Assembly (NCBI GenBank): GCA_026001245.1
Contig: BNZR01000015.1
Location: 1 to 25,225 of the forward strand
DNA length: 25,225 nt
Direction: 5' to 3'
Origin: Clostridia bacterium
Lineage (GTDB): Bacteria > Bacillota_A > Clostridia > Oscillospirales > UBA929
Shown here: positions 6,316 to 13,867 of the stretch, piece by piece
Position numbering within the stretch: the stretch's first letter is position 1
Layout: every line of letters starts with the position of its first letter
Position numbers and translations under genes: made by a program
The notes under the pieces: model-generated
The model's input: the letters and a program-made list of their open reading frames with translations, nothing else
The model's database searches: none
Told to the model about the DNA's origin: nothing

Positions 6316-8823
6316 TACTGGGACGATTACGACAAGGTGCCGTATATGTTCCCCGAAGTCTACGACTACGCGGAGGGCGGCGATGCCGCCACAAGGGGAT
6401 CGCCGATTGTCGGAGATACCTATAACCGCCGCCGTTATCTCACTTGCTACGGCAAAACGCAGAAGGCTGCGTTCGGAACAATCTACGTCGACCGCAACGG
6501 AACGCCCGACGATTACACCGACGGTGTGGTGGTCGGCAACAACGCCTGCTATAAGGCGGGCAGAACCATCACGCCGAAAGGCATCATGGTTCACTCAACC
6601 GGCGCGAACAATCCGTGCCTGAAACGCTATGTGGGCCCCGATGACGGACTTCTCGGCAAGAATCAGTACAACAACCATTGGAATCAGGACAAGCCGGACG
6701 GTCGGCAGGTCTGCGTCCACGGTTTTATCGGGAAACTCGCCGATGGCTCTGTGGCGACCTACCAAACCCTGCCGTGGAATCACCGTGGCTGGCATTGTGG
6801 GAGCGGCTCAAAAGGCAGCGGCAATGACACGCACATCAGTTTCGAGTGCTGTGAGGATGGTTTGACTGATAAGGCGTACTTTGAAGCGGTCTACAGAGAA
6901 GCCGCCGAACTGTGCGCTTATCTCTGCAAGGAATACAGCCTTGACCCAACTGCTGATGGTGTGATTATCGGTCATTACGAGGGCTATCAGCGAGGCATCG
7001 CCTCAAACCACGGAGACCCGCAGAACTGGTGGCCGAAGCACGGCAAAACCATGATCGACTTCCGCGCATACGTCAAGCAACTGCTCGAAGCGAGCATTCC
7101 GGCACCGTCCACACCGCCGACAACTGGTAAAACCCCGATTATGGGAGAATCGGTTTGCACGGCGGCGCAGCTAAACGCCTATGTCAAGAAGAACAATCCC
7201 AACGCTCCCGAACTGGGAGCGATTTTTATTGAAGAGGGCGACGCTGAGGGCGTTCGCGGAGATGTTGCTTTCTGCCAGTCGTGCCTTGAAACGGGCTTCT
7301 TCAAGTTCGGCGGCGACGTTTCGGCGGTTCAGAACAATTTCTGTGGATTGGGCGCGACGGGCGGCGGTGTGAAAGGCGCGAGTTTCACTACGCCAAGGGA
7401 CGGTATCCGCGCGCAGATTCAACATCTGAAAGCCTATGCCTCAAAGGACGCGCTCAAGAATTCGTGCATTGACCCGCGTTTTAACCTCGTTACTCGCGGC
7501 ATCGCCCCGAATTGGGAAGACCTCAACGGGCGGTGGGCAGTGCCGGGTAATGGCTATGGCGAAAACATCATCAAGCTGTGGAACGCCGCGAAAAGCACGG
7601 CAGCGCCGTCTGCTCCGGCATCGGCAGAACCGCCTGCGTTCACGCCATACCTCGTGAAAGTCACGGCAAGCGTCGCCGCCGCCGCGTACCGTAGCGGCGA
7701 TAAGCTGACGAATGAATATGACGGTATGCAGTTCAGCTACTCCGACAAGAAGCGAATTGTTCACACGGAAATTCTGTTGCCCGAACACGCGCCGCGAGAA
7801 TATCTTGACCGCTCTACCCTGTGGAACGGAACGTACAATTTGCAGACGTTCACCCTGCAACTCCACCGCGCCGAGGATTACATCACAAAAATCGCTCGTG
7901 TCCGATATGACCAACGAGCGAAATGTGCGCGTTGGGAGTGTTTTATCGACGAGATAATGTGCGGCGATAAAGATACCGCTACGTTTCTCCAAAAGGCGTT
8001 GGGCTACGCGCTGACAGGCGACACGAACGCGCACAACAGCTTTTACATTTTGTACGGCGCGAGTACCCGCAACGGAAAATCCACGTTGACGGAGGCTATT
8101 GGCTACATCTTGGGCGATTACTCCCGAACGGTTCAACCGCAGACATTAGCGCGGCGTTCGTCCGACGGCGCCGCGCCGTCGCCCGATATTGCGCGGCTAA
8201 AAGGTGCGCGGTTCGTCTGTACGCCGGAGCCGGAGAAAGGATTGGAGCTTAACTCCGCGCTGATTAAGCAACTCACAGGCGGAGATACCTACGTCGGGCG
8301 ATTTTTGAACGAAAACCCGTTTGAGTTCGTCCCTGAATTTCACATATTCTTCAACACTAACCACTTGCCGAGAACGAACGACGATACGATTTTCGCAAGC
8401 GGGCGCGTGAAGATTATCCCGTTTGAGCGGCATTTCACGGACAAAGAGCAAGACCACGGCTTGAAGGGTTTATTCCGCAAAAATGCCAACAAGAGCGCGA
8501 TTCTTAACTGGCTTATTGACGGCTACCGACAAATGTTGAAAATGGATATGAACGTGTCGGCACGTATGCAAACCGCTCTTGACGAGTACCGCGCCGAGAG
8601 CGATGTTTTAGGCGGATTCTTTGCGGAGAAAATCGCACCTGCGGAGGGAAAGAGATTGCAGACTTCCGCGCTTTATGCCGCCTACACCGCGCAAATGAGG
8701 CTTTGCGGCTCACGCCCGATGAGCGTTCAGGCGTTCGTGGGCGAGGTCAAGAAACGCTACCAAGTCGGGCGGGACAGGAAGCTCGGTACGGTTATCTTTA
8801 ACGCGGCGCTCTCGGATTTTTGA
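6037..8823 (+). CDS. 928-codon chimeric ORF: GT2 / amidase / glucosaminidase / MobL piece / D5 helicase
   Basis: One open frame from a TTG start (AAAGGGGGCG upstream) strings together unrelated genes. Residues 1-92 are a GT2 glycosyltransferase N-terminus (VVIPAYNPDK, IDDGS, HNKGKGAALKTA). Residues 93-165 are unassigned. Residues 166-350 are an Ami_2 N-acetylmuramoyl-L-alanine amidase (GIMVHSTGANNP, GHYEG, NHGDP). Residues 366-517 are a GH73-type glucosaminidase. Residues 518-545 are a linker and what looks like the start of an SH3b domain. Residues 546-597 are a MobA/MobL relaxase piece (AAYRSGDKLTNEYDG, HTEILLPEHAP). Residues 598-928 are a D5/P4-type primase helicase with Walker A GASTRNGKST (674-683). 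All joints are in frame. I doubt it functions as one protein; it is more likely a product of deletions or an assembly chimera. Confidence 0.7.
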   Translation: MIYDIPTEKLIVVIPAYNPDKRLIQLVEEIRALWNPIIIIIDDGSKPDVKWIFAKLETVYSCDILSHAHNKGKGAALKTAANYIVNTYPKNVGYWDDYDKVPYMFPEVYDYAEGGDAATRGSPIVGDTYNRRRYLTCYGKTQKAAFGTIYVDRNGTPDDYTDGVVVGNNACYKAGRTITPKGIMVHSTGANNPCLKRYVGPDDGLLGKNQYNNHWNQDKPDGRQVCVHGFIGKLADGSVATYQTLPWNHRGWHCGSGSKGSGNDTHISFECCEDGLTDKAYFEAVYREAAELCAYLCKEYSLDPTADGVIIGHYEGYQRGIASNHGDPQNWWPKHGKTMIDFRAYVKQLLEASIPAPSTPPTTGKTPIMGESVCTAAQLNAYVKKNNPNAPELGAIFIEEGDAEGVRGDVAFCQSCLETGFFKFGGDVSAVQNNFCGLGATGGGVKGASFTTPRDGIRAQIQHLKAYASKDALKNSCIDPRFNLVTRGIAPNWEDLNGRWAVPGNGYGENIIKLWNAAKSTAAPSAPASAEPPAFTPYLVKVTASVAAAAYRSGDKLTNEYDGMQFSYSDKKRIVHTEILLPEHAPREYLDRSTLWNGTYNLQTFTLQLHRAEDYITKIARVRYDQRAKCARWECFIDEIMCGDKDTATFLQKALGYALTGDTNAHNSFYILYGASTRNGKSTLTEAIGYILGDYSRTVQPQTLARRSSDGAAPSPDIARLKGARFVCTPEPEKGLELNSALIKQLTGGDTYVGRFLNENPFEFVPEFHIFFNTNHLPRTNDDTIFASGRVKIIPFERHFTDKEQDHGLKGLFRKNANKSAILNWLIDGYRQMLKMDMNVSARMQTALDEYRAESDVLGGFFAEKIAPAEGKRLQTSALYAAYTAQMRLCGSRPMSVQAFVGEVKKRYQVGRDRKLGTVIFNAALSDF
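7672..7827 (+). pseudogene. Internal fragment of a MobA/MobL relaxase gene
   Basis: About 52 codons inside the chimeric ORF read AAAAYRSGDKLTNEYDG, VHTEILLPEHAPREYLDRST and LWN. This is the conserved early part of MobQ-type MobA/MobL relaxases, which nick the transfer origin. The N-terminal strand and the catalytic histidine triad are missing. It is joined in frame to amidase sequence upstream and helicase sequence downstream. Confidence 0.7.
7828..8823 (+). pseudogene. D5/P4-type primase-helicase C-terminal module
   Basis: The last ~330 codons of the chimeric ORF form a phage/plasmid superfamily 3 helicase: the D5_N region (ARWECFIDEIMCGDKDTATF, LQKALGYALTGD), Walker A GASTRNGKST, the acidic Walker B-like region GARFVCTPEPEKG and sensor FFNTNHLPR, then the wHTH tail. 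The N-terminal primase half is missing, and I see no separate start with a ribosome site. Such enzymes unwind replication origins of phages and satellites. If an internal start were used, a truncated helicase could be made. Confidence 0.65.
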
Positions 8824-8841
8824 GAACGCCCGAATTTATGT

Positions 8842-8900
8842 GTCACGTCCGTCACGTCTGTCACCAACGGCGTCGTGACAGACGCGACACTTGTGACAGA
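8842..8900. repeat. Clustered GTCAC/GTGAC repeats with a 10-bp inverted repeat
   Basis: CGTCTGTCAC (8855-8864) is inverted as GTGACAGACG (8875-8884) with a 10-bp loop, embedded among further GTCACG and GTGACAGA units. It follows the helicase module directly. It could be an iteron or operator-type site, but similar Thr/Val-Ser codon repeats also occur after D5 helicases in phages, so this is tentative. Confidence 0.35.
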
Positions 8901-9000
8901 TGTTTTCGGGTGGTGGTGAAAAATACAGCAGGAAGATGGGCTAAATCCATTTTCCCGCCGGTAAAAGGTGCTTTTCCACTTTATATGATAATCAAGTTTT

Positions 9001-9612
9001 TCAGTCATCATTCCCCAACAGTGTCATATTGTCAATATATCCATCCTGTTGAAAACGGCTCGTATCAATGATGTCCTGAATGCCCATTTTACTTCTAACT
9101 GCTGTTTCGATTTGCTCAGGAGTATAGCCCAACTCTTTGAGAAAATCGACATTCTTTTTCGTATATTCCAATACTTTTTCCGCGTTTTCGAGTTTCTTGC
9201 TGTTAACCTCTGCCTCAATTAAATCATTTTCCAATTTTGCCTTTCTTTTGCGTTCCTCACGCCCGAAATCTCGGTCATCTCTCCTTCTTTCGTGCAAATC
9301 GGACAATTTTTCTATTGCGCCAGAGATTCCCTCGAAATGAATTTCAAAGGGGGAGTTGTAACTCACTTTAGTAATAACAAGCTCTTTATTTCGATAGTCT
9401 CTTTCTAAAAAGTCATTTAGGATAGTCCACACCTCAGGCAATTGGTCACCATAACGGAAATTAACACGTAGGTGTTCACAGGTTTGCAAGAAGGCAAGTA
9501 CAAAATCATACTCTCTCGAAAATGTACGCAAAAAATCAACAAATTCATGTACTGCCCCTAAGCGTTGTCCAGTTACGCAAAGTGTTGACTTTTCTGACAG
9601 ATTGTTAGTCAT
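9001..9612 (-). CDS. Unknown protein, third gene of the methyltransferase-HNH operon
   Basis: This 203-residue protein begins 8 bases before the HNH gene ends, so it is translationally coupled to it. I recognise no family with certainty. Residues 1-80 are globular. A segment VTKVSYNSPFEIHFEG (about 83-98) resembles the strand-turn 'SPxxIxxxG' stretch found in several phage and effector-associated proteins. Residues about 100-165 are strongly charged and likely coiled-coil (ERRRDDRDFGREERKRKAKL, then LIEAEVNSKKLENAEKVLEY). The end contains a UBA-like GYTPEQIETAVRSKMG. There is no membrane helix or nuclease motif. It could be an accessory, inhibitor or specificity partner of the restriction enzyme, or a separate defence protein. 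Confidence 0.7.
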   Translation of the reverse strand: MTNNLSEKSTLCVTGQRLGAVHEFVDFLRTFSREYDFVLAFLQTCEHLRVNFRYGDQLPEVWTILNDFLERDYRNKELVITKVSYNSPFEIHFEGISGAIEKLSDLHERRRDDRDFGREERKRKAKLENDLIEAEVNSKKLENAEKVLEYTKKNVDFLKELGYTPEQIETAVRSKMGIQDIIDTSRFQQDGYIDNMTLLGNDD

Positions 9613-10192
9613 TTTTCACCCTCCACTCCCCCGCCTGTTTCGGAAATTTCTTTATCAGCCACTCCAACACCTTGAGTTGGTCGGCTCCCGTAGCACGGCG
9701 TATCTGTATGAGCAATTTCTCGTGCGACGGACGGTCAAGCGTCAGGTTAGCCGCGCCCTCATTACATACGCTACACAGAGCACGGAGGTTAGATGGGTCG
9801 TCCGTGCCGCCCATACTCTTGTCAATGATGTGCCCGATATGTAGGCGCGTCTTGCGTGTCGGGTCATACGGGTGCGGTTCTCCCGCCACCGCGCCGCACA
9901 TCTGACAGGTAAAGCCGTTACGGTCAAGGACATACGCACGGACTTCCTTGCTGATTTCACGCGCAAACGCGGGTTGTGGTTTCGCGTCCTCAAGCACGTA
10001 CTGACCGGGTTTCAAATCCGAACGGTCGTTATGCGTTAGTATTTGATAGCCCTCTTCGTTTCGAAGCTCACGGACACGACGCGCCCATTCGCTAACTCCG
10101 GCTACCGTGCGAAGCGTTTCTGAATCAAGCACTTCGCCCAAATGCTCCAAGAAGTACGCTCTAAGTTTATCTCTTGAACCGTTTCTACTCAT
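9605..10192 (-). CDS. HNH endonuclease, probable type II restriction enzyme
   Basis: This 195-residue protein has a helical N-terminal domain (1-70, KLRAYFLEHLGEVLDSETLR, winged-helix-like) and a C-terminal HNH nuclease. Zinc is held by C96-x2-C99 and C140-x2-C143. The beta-beta-metal motif is LHIGHIIDKSMGGTDDPSNL (His118, His121, Asn135). Its ATG lies 8 bases inside the end of the cytosine methyltransferase gene, so the two form one coupled operon. That pairing suggests a restriction-modification system cutting the methylated site, although HNH nucleases beside methyltransferases can also be Mcr-like. No target site can be predicted. Confidence 0.85.
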   Translation of the reverse strand: MSRNGSRDKLRAYFLEHLGEVLDSETLRTVAGVSEWARRVRELRNEEGYQILTHNDRSDLKPGQYVLEDAKPQPAFAREISKEVRAYVLDRNGFTCQMCGAVAGEPHPYDPTRKTRLHIGHIIDKSMGGTDDPSNLRALCSVCNEGAANLTLDRPSHEKLLIQIRRATGADQLKVLEWLIKKFPKQAGEWRVKND

Positions 10193-11156
10193 TTACGGCA
10201 ATCTCCCTTTTTCCAACGGAGCAGCGTTCGCTTGCCGTTAGTGCTTTATATATAGACCGTCCCATCGCGCATGCCACCGGCGGGGGAAAAGCATTTCCCA
10301 CCTGCTTGTATGCGGGGGTCTTTTTACCCGTGAACTCCCATTCCATCGGGAAACCTTGAACAAGAGCCGCCATTTTCACGGTCAGCTTCGGCAAGCCCTC
10401 AAACCTACGTGGCGGCGGCGCGTCTGCTACACCTAAGCCGTCTACGCCAAGTTTTCTCCACGCTTCACGCGCCCTCGTCGGACCTAAATCGGCACCGCCG
10501 TGTTTCTTGCTACCGCCTACAAGCGTCGGCGCAATGCCGTTAGCTTGCTCTGCCCAATCCTCCGCCTTTTCCCAACCGCCGCTTGCCATCTCGCTGTACA
10601 ACAGTTGCCCGACAGTCGGAGGAGTTGCGTTCGCACTATGCGCCCAAGCGAAATACGGCGCATATTCCTCTTTCAAGGCTATCAACAAGGTTCTGGGGCG
10701 AAGTTGAGGCACACCATAGTGGTGAGTATGTACAAGCTCCCACTCGCACACATACCCAAGCCCCTCAAGCTCTGCTTTGATTGCGTTTCGGTAATCCGCA
10801 AATTTTGGGTCGAACAGCCCACGGACGTTCTCAAGCATAACCGCTTTGGGGTTACACTCGCGCACAAGCCGCAAGGCTTCAGGGAAAAGGTCACGTTCAT
10901 CTTCATTCCCAAGCTGCTTTCCGGCTACCGAAAACGGGGGGCAAGGTACGCCACCCGCTAACAGATCAATGCCATCATACGGTTTCCCTGAAAACTCTTT
11001 GACGTCGCCCTGTACCACGTTCCAACCGGGGCGGTTAGCCCGAAGTGTGTTGCAGGCATTAGCGTCTATCTCAACAAGAGCGACGTGACGAAACCCGGCT
11101 CGCTCTAAGCCAAGTGCTTGTCCGCCTGCTCCCGCACAAATCTCTACCGAGTACAT
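10185..11156 (-). CDS. DNA (cytosine-5) methyltransferase
   Basis: This 323-residue protein has the ordered motifs of C5-methyltransferases: I (CAGAGG, residues 7-12, SAM binding), IV (PCPPFS, catalytic Cys72), VI (ENV, 109-111), VIII (QLRPR, 151-155) and X (GNAFPPPVA, 287-295). The region 180-265 between VIII and IX is the target-recognition domain. AAAGGGGGCG precedes the ATG and a consensus promoter lies upstream. Transcribing the methyltransferase first and the nuclease second is the protective order typical of type II systems. A subfamily of Dcm-like enzymes with HNH partners is common on mobile elements. Confidence 0.95.
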   Translation of the reverse strand: MYSVEICAGAGGQALGLERAGFRHVALVEIDANACNTLRANRPGWNVVQGDVKEFSGKPYDGIDLLAGGVPCPPFSVAGKQLGNEDERDLFPEALRLVRECNPKAVMLENVRGLFDPKFADYRNAIKAELEGLGYVCEWELVHTHHYGVPQLRPRTLLIALKEEYAPYFAWAHSANATPPTVGQLLYSEMASGGWEKAEDWAEQANGIAPTLVGGSKKHGGADLGPTRAREAWRKLGVDGLGVADAPPPRRFEGLPKLTVKMAALVQGFPMEWEFTGKKTPAYKQVGNAFPPPVACAMGRSIYKALTASERCSVGKREIAVNE

Positions 11157-11504
11157 TCAATCGCCCCCTTTCCTATCGTATAGATACAAATCTACTCATT
11201 ATTATTATATCACAATCCCCTCTGAAAATCAAGCATAAATTTCAACTTTTTCCGTGTTCATGCCTTTGAATTGTAAACTTTTTATGAACTTGATTAAAAA
11301 GTCCTTGACAACTCGCGGCAGGTAAAACAGCCAAATCCATACTGATTTCCTGCGGCGCAAGGCTCGCGCCGTTCGATATTGCTGAACTTCGAGATGTGAT
11401 ATGCTCTAAAAGGTGCAAATGGAACGCACCTAAAAAACAAGGCGGTTTGGACGTTTGCGGCACACGAACGGACGACGGCTACACCTTGAAAGGAGCATAC
11501 CGCA
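11157..11504. other. Gap without a clear gene; one startless open frame
   Basis: 11157-11235 is the methyltransferase promoter. From about 11317 a plus-strand frame stays open to 11527. It reads CGARLAPFDIAELRDVICSK and then KRCKWNAPKKQGGLDVCGTR, with no ATG, GTG or TTG start near its 5' end. It may be a 3' relic or a conserved leader before the TnpV-like gene. The opposite-strand 73-codon ORF looks like its shadow. Confidence 0.3.
11204..11232 (-). promoter_or_regulatory. Promoter of the methyltransferase operon
   Basis: On the minus strand TTGATT (11232-11227), 17 bp, TATAAT (11209-11204), about 48 bp before the ATG. It is embedded in a very AT-rich stretch. Confidence 0.7.
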
Positions 11505-11771
11505 ATGGAAATTACCTATCACAAGCACGGTGACTATTTGTTACCAAACATCACGCGCTCCGAGCGTCCGGGAGAATACCCGCCAATCGGACGCTACGGC
11601 AAAATGCGCCGAGCGTTTTTGAAAGAACACGCTCCCGCCACCTACAGTCGGTTATTACTGGCCGAGCAATTATTCCCTCACCTCCGCGACGTAGACGCTA
11701 TCGCAAACGAGCGGAGAAAGAACGGCGTTGACGAAGCGATAATCGTCAAAGAAATCATCTGCGAATTGTAA
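11505..11771 (+). CDS. TnpV-like transposon-encoded protein
   Basis: This 88-residue protein has GAAAGGAGC placed before the ATG. The sequence EITYHKHGDYLLPNI, then GRYGKMRRAFLKEHAPATYS and RLLLAEQLFPHLRDVD, follows the TnpV family (about 110-120 residues) found in clostridial mobile elements and Tn4451/Tn5397-type transposons. It is shorter than usual: the middle of the family's C-terminal half is missing, although an ending like VKEIICEL resembles its usual EEIVxxEL tail. This could be a short subfamily or an internal deletion. Function unknown. Confidence 0.7.
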   Translation: MEITYHKHGDYLLPNITRSERPGEYPPIGRYGKMRRAFLKEHAPATYSRLLLAEQLFPHLRDVDAIANERRKNGVDEAIIVKEIICEL

Positions 11772-11801
11772 ACATTCCCGCAACGGTGTACCTTGACAAA
11801 T

Positions 11802-11824
11802 ACCGCCCGCGCAATGCGGGCGGT
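11802..11824. terminator. GC-rich perfect hairpin between convergent genes
   Basis: ACCGCCCGC (11802-11810) and GCGGGCGGT (11816-11824) form a 9-bp stem with a GCAAT loop. It lies between the ends of the TnpV-like gene and the convergent XRE gene. T runs are poor on both sides, so termination would be weak. Confidence 0.5.
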
Positions 11825-11843
11825 CATAACGCAAGCCCCGGTA

Positions 11844-12650
11844 TTACTTTACTTTCCGAGCGTTCGGCGGCGTCTTGGGATTCGCTCTGCTCTCGGTATC
11901 GTCACCGAATTTCACTTCGCCGCTGCCGATTGTCGTGCCGGTTTTCAAATCCTCAAAACCCTCCGGCACGATTTCGAGCCGCCCGAAGCCCATAAAAACG
12001 GCGTTCTCGAAGTTTTCCAGTCCTCCGGCGCGGTCGATAATCGCCTGCATAATGCTACAAGCCTTAGAGGACGACTTGAACCAAATCAACTCGTTCGTGG
12101 CTTCGTGCGAGCGCATACGGTTGACCGCTCTCAAAAGTTCAGACTTGTCGGCTCCGGCGTTTTCGAGTTCCAACGCCGCCTCGGTATCGCGCTTGAGCGT
12201 TTCCTCCGCTTCGATACGGTCATAGACGTACTGGTTAATCATATCGTAAAACTGCGTCAACGCGCCGCTGCGGAAGAACAAATCGGTAATCAAAAGCATC
12301 GCCATCGAGTTGATTTCGTGTTCGTCCGCGAGTTTTTTCAAGTCTTTGAGGAACCGCACCGAGTTTTCGTGCAAGCCCAAATCTTGCCACACCGTTTGGT
12401 TTTCGGAGGAAACCCCGGTTAATAGATAGTTGCAGTCAACTCCGAAATACTTCGCAATCGGCACGATATGCTTCAAGTCGGGCGTGGTGTCGCCGTTCGC
12501 CCACTGCGAAACGCTCTGCGGCTTCACTCCGAGTATCGTTCCGAGACTGCCGTAGGTCGTTTTGCCGCCGTGTTCCGGGTGATGTTCCAATAGGTCGCGT
12601 AAAACTCTCGCGAAAACGCCTTTGTAATCGGCAGATTTTGATTTAGCCAT
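11844..12650 (-). CDS. XRE-family repressor-like regulator with long C-terminal domain
   Basis: This 268-residue protein starts at the ATG at 12650; AGGAGGTGA lies 8 nt upstream, and the longer GTG start falls inside that site. The N-terminus (about 20-85) is a Cro/CI helix-turn-helix: YGSLGTILGVKPQSVSQWAN, DTTPDLKHIVPIAKYFGVDC. The remainder is helical and charged without an obvious peptidase or membrane segment; similar XRE proteins with this helical tail occur next to recombinases on clostridial elements. Its consensus promoter overlaps repeats that also cover a divergent promoter toward the recombinase remnant, so it probably represses both. Confidence 0.85.
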   Translation of the reverse strand: MAKSKSADYKGVFARVLRDLLEHHPEHGGKTTYGSLGTILGVKPQSVSQWANGDTTPDLKHIVPIAKYFGVDCNYLLTGVSSENQTVWQDLGLHENSVRFLKDLKKLADEHEINSMAMLLITDLFFRSGALTQFYDMINQYVYDRIEAEETLKRDTEAALELENAGADKSELLRAVNRMRSHEATNELIWFKSSSKACSIMQAIIDRAGGLENFENAVFMGFGRLEIVPEGFEDLKTGTTIGSGEVKFGDDTESRANPKTPPNARKVK

Positions 12651-12674
12651 AGCCGTCACCTCCTGTTTTCTTGT

Positions 12675-12703
12675 ATTATATCACAAGTCAAGTAAAAAGT
12701 CAA
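12675..12703 (-). promoter_or_regulatory. Promoter of the XRE regulator
   Basis: Minus strand: TTGACT (12703-12698), 17 bp, TATAAT (12680-12675). GTCAAGTAAAAAG (12687-12699) lies within it and is inverted at 12759-12771, over the divergent promoter. Confidence 0.8.
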
Positions 12704-12766
12704 TAGGCGATTTCAAAAGAGTGAAATTGCCGTTGTCTTGAACTTTTACGAATCGTTGCTTTTTAC

Positions 12767-12795
12767 TTGACAAATGCCACATAAGCTGATATAAT
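12767..12795 (+). promoter_or_regulatory. Divergent promoter toward the recombinase remnant
   Basis: TTGACA (12767-12772), 17 bp, TATAAT (12790-12795), a perfect consensus. CTTTTTACTTGAC (12759-12771), the inverse of the element in the XRE promoter, overlaps the -35 box. Confidence 0.85.
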
Positions 12796-12797
12796 AA

Positions 12798-12826
12798 CAC
12801 CGTCAAGTAAATCGCACTTGACGGTG
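12798..12826. repeat. 11-bp inverted repeat, probable operator
   Basis: CACCGTCAAGT (12798-12808) and ACTTGACGGTG (12816-12826) are perfect inverse arms with a 7-bp spacer, placed at the expected start of the divergent transcript. The core GTCAAGT recurs in the two promoter repeats, giving four half-sites for one regulator. Confidence 0.7.
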
Positions 12827-13103
12827 TATCTTGAAAACTGAATTATCGTGCCGGAAGCATAACAGCGGTTCGCAACCTTGCATTAACTCGTTTCGGAGGA
12901 ATGACGCGAGGGCAACCGCTGAACACGCCGCTCAACTCAAACAGGAGCAGGGGCAGGAACGTACCGGGCAGACACGGAAAGGGATATGCCGTACACCGTC
13001 CTCCGAACGGAGCGGCAACCACGCCCGTCAGCAATGGCAAAGGTGGGAGGATTGCAATTGTAATCCGAAAATATAAATTTATTTTACTTAAAGGAGTCAA
13101 TCT
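12827..13103 (+). other. Transcribed leader without a convincing gene
   Basis: This 277-bp stretch between the divergent promoter and the recombinase ATG has open frames in all three plus frames but no start with a good ribosome site. One frame ends with a protein-like segment (ERDMPYTVLRTERQPRPS, then MAKVGGLQL before a stop) that may be the tail of a decayed gene. An AAAGGAG at about 13090 serves the ATG at 13104. Confidence 0.35.
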
Positions 13104-13768
13104 ATGACAACTACAACCGCTGTAAAAAGCGCGGCTACGTCCGCGATTATGAGGACGATTTCATTGAGCGCGTCCGTCAATCGTCCTCGCTTAAACAGGG
13201 CGAAACAATCAAGACCCATACCCGGCAAATCGCGAAAAACGAAAAGCGGATTGCGGAGATTGATAAGCTGTTCAATAATCTCTACGAAGATAAAGTCGGC
13301 GGGGCAATCACAGCGGAGCGCTTCGCGCTGATGTCCGAAAACTTTGAGCGCGAGCAAGCGGAGCTGCGCGAGAGAAACGCCGCGCTTCAATCGGAGTTGG
13401 CGGCGTTCAACGAGGACAATGAACGCGCCGACAAATTCATCGCGATTGTCCGAAAGTTCACGCGCATAGATGAGCTTTCGCCGCAGATAATCAACGAGTT
13501 CGTTGACAAGATTACCGTGTTTGAAAGCGTCTGGTCAGAGCAGACCGAAACCGAACGCCGCAAGGGTACCCGCCACCAACAGATTGACGTATCGTTGAAA
13601 TATATCGGCAGGTTCGACGTGCCGGACACACGCTCGCCGGAGGAAATAGAAGCGGAGCGAATAGCCGAGGAAAAGTCAGAGCGCAAACGGGCGCAGAAGC
13701 GTGACAGCGAGCGCCGCCGCAAAGAAGCAAAGCGTCAGCGTGAAGCCGCCGCAAGCGTCACCGCGTAA
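13104..13768 (+). pseudogene. Large serine recombinase with most of the gene deleted
   Basis: The ATG at 13104 has AAAGGAG upstream and reads MTTTT, a common start of clostridial transposon recombinases, then soon leaves the coding frame. A different frame starting within the same bases reads NYNRCKKRG (part of the zinc ribbon). It continues as YVRDYEDDFIERVRQSSSLK, then IAKNEKRIAEIDKLFNNLYE and ERFALMSENFEREQAEL. The end, FVDKITVFESV plus a charged tail, is the DUF4368 C-terminal region of TnpX-like enzymes. The catalytic resolvase domain and most of the recombinase domain are gone, so it cannot catalyse excision. An internal ATG at 13331 could make a 145-residue coiled-coil fragment. Confidence 0.8.
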
Positions 13769-13786
13769 ATCGCAATTGTAAAAAAC

Positions 13787-13829
13787 GCCGCGTGCAATCG
13801 AAAGATTGTGCGCGGCAGTTTTGTTTTTT
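13787..13829 (+). terminator. Terminator after the recombinase remnant
   Basis: GCCGCGTGCAATC (13787-13799) pairs with GATTGTGCGCGGC (13804-13816) apart from a small internal loop, around a GAAA tetraloop, followed by TTTTGTTTTTT. Confidence 0.8.
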
Positions 13830-13867
13830 CCAAATTCAAAATCCAAAATCCGAAAGGGGGAATTTTT

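Noticed and set aside
7441..8136. 231-codon minus-strand ORF
   Set aside because: It is antisense to the amidase/MobL/helicase parts of the plus-strand frame, shows no domain, and has no ribosome site; it arises from GC-rich codon bias.
8842..8900. GTCAC-rich repeats as a CRISPR array or iteron origin
   Set aside because: Units are short, irregular and lack spacers; no Cas or Rep gene is near, so only a generic repeat is reported.
10500..10961. 153-codon plus-strand ORF
   Set aside because: It lies entirely opposite the cytosine methyltransferase, whose motifs are all present; it is a shadow.
11793..12422. 209-codon plus-strand ORF
   Set aside because: It is antisense to the XRE regulator, which has a clear promoter, ribosome site and HTH.
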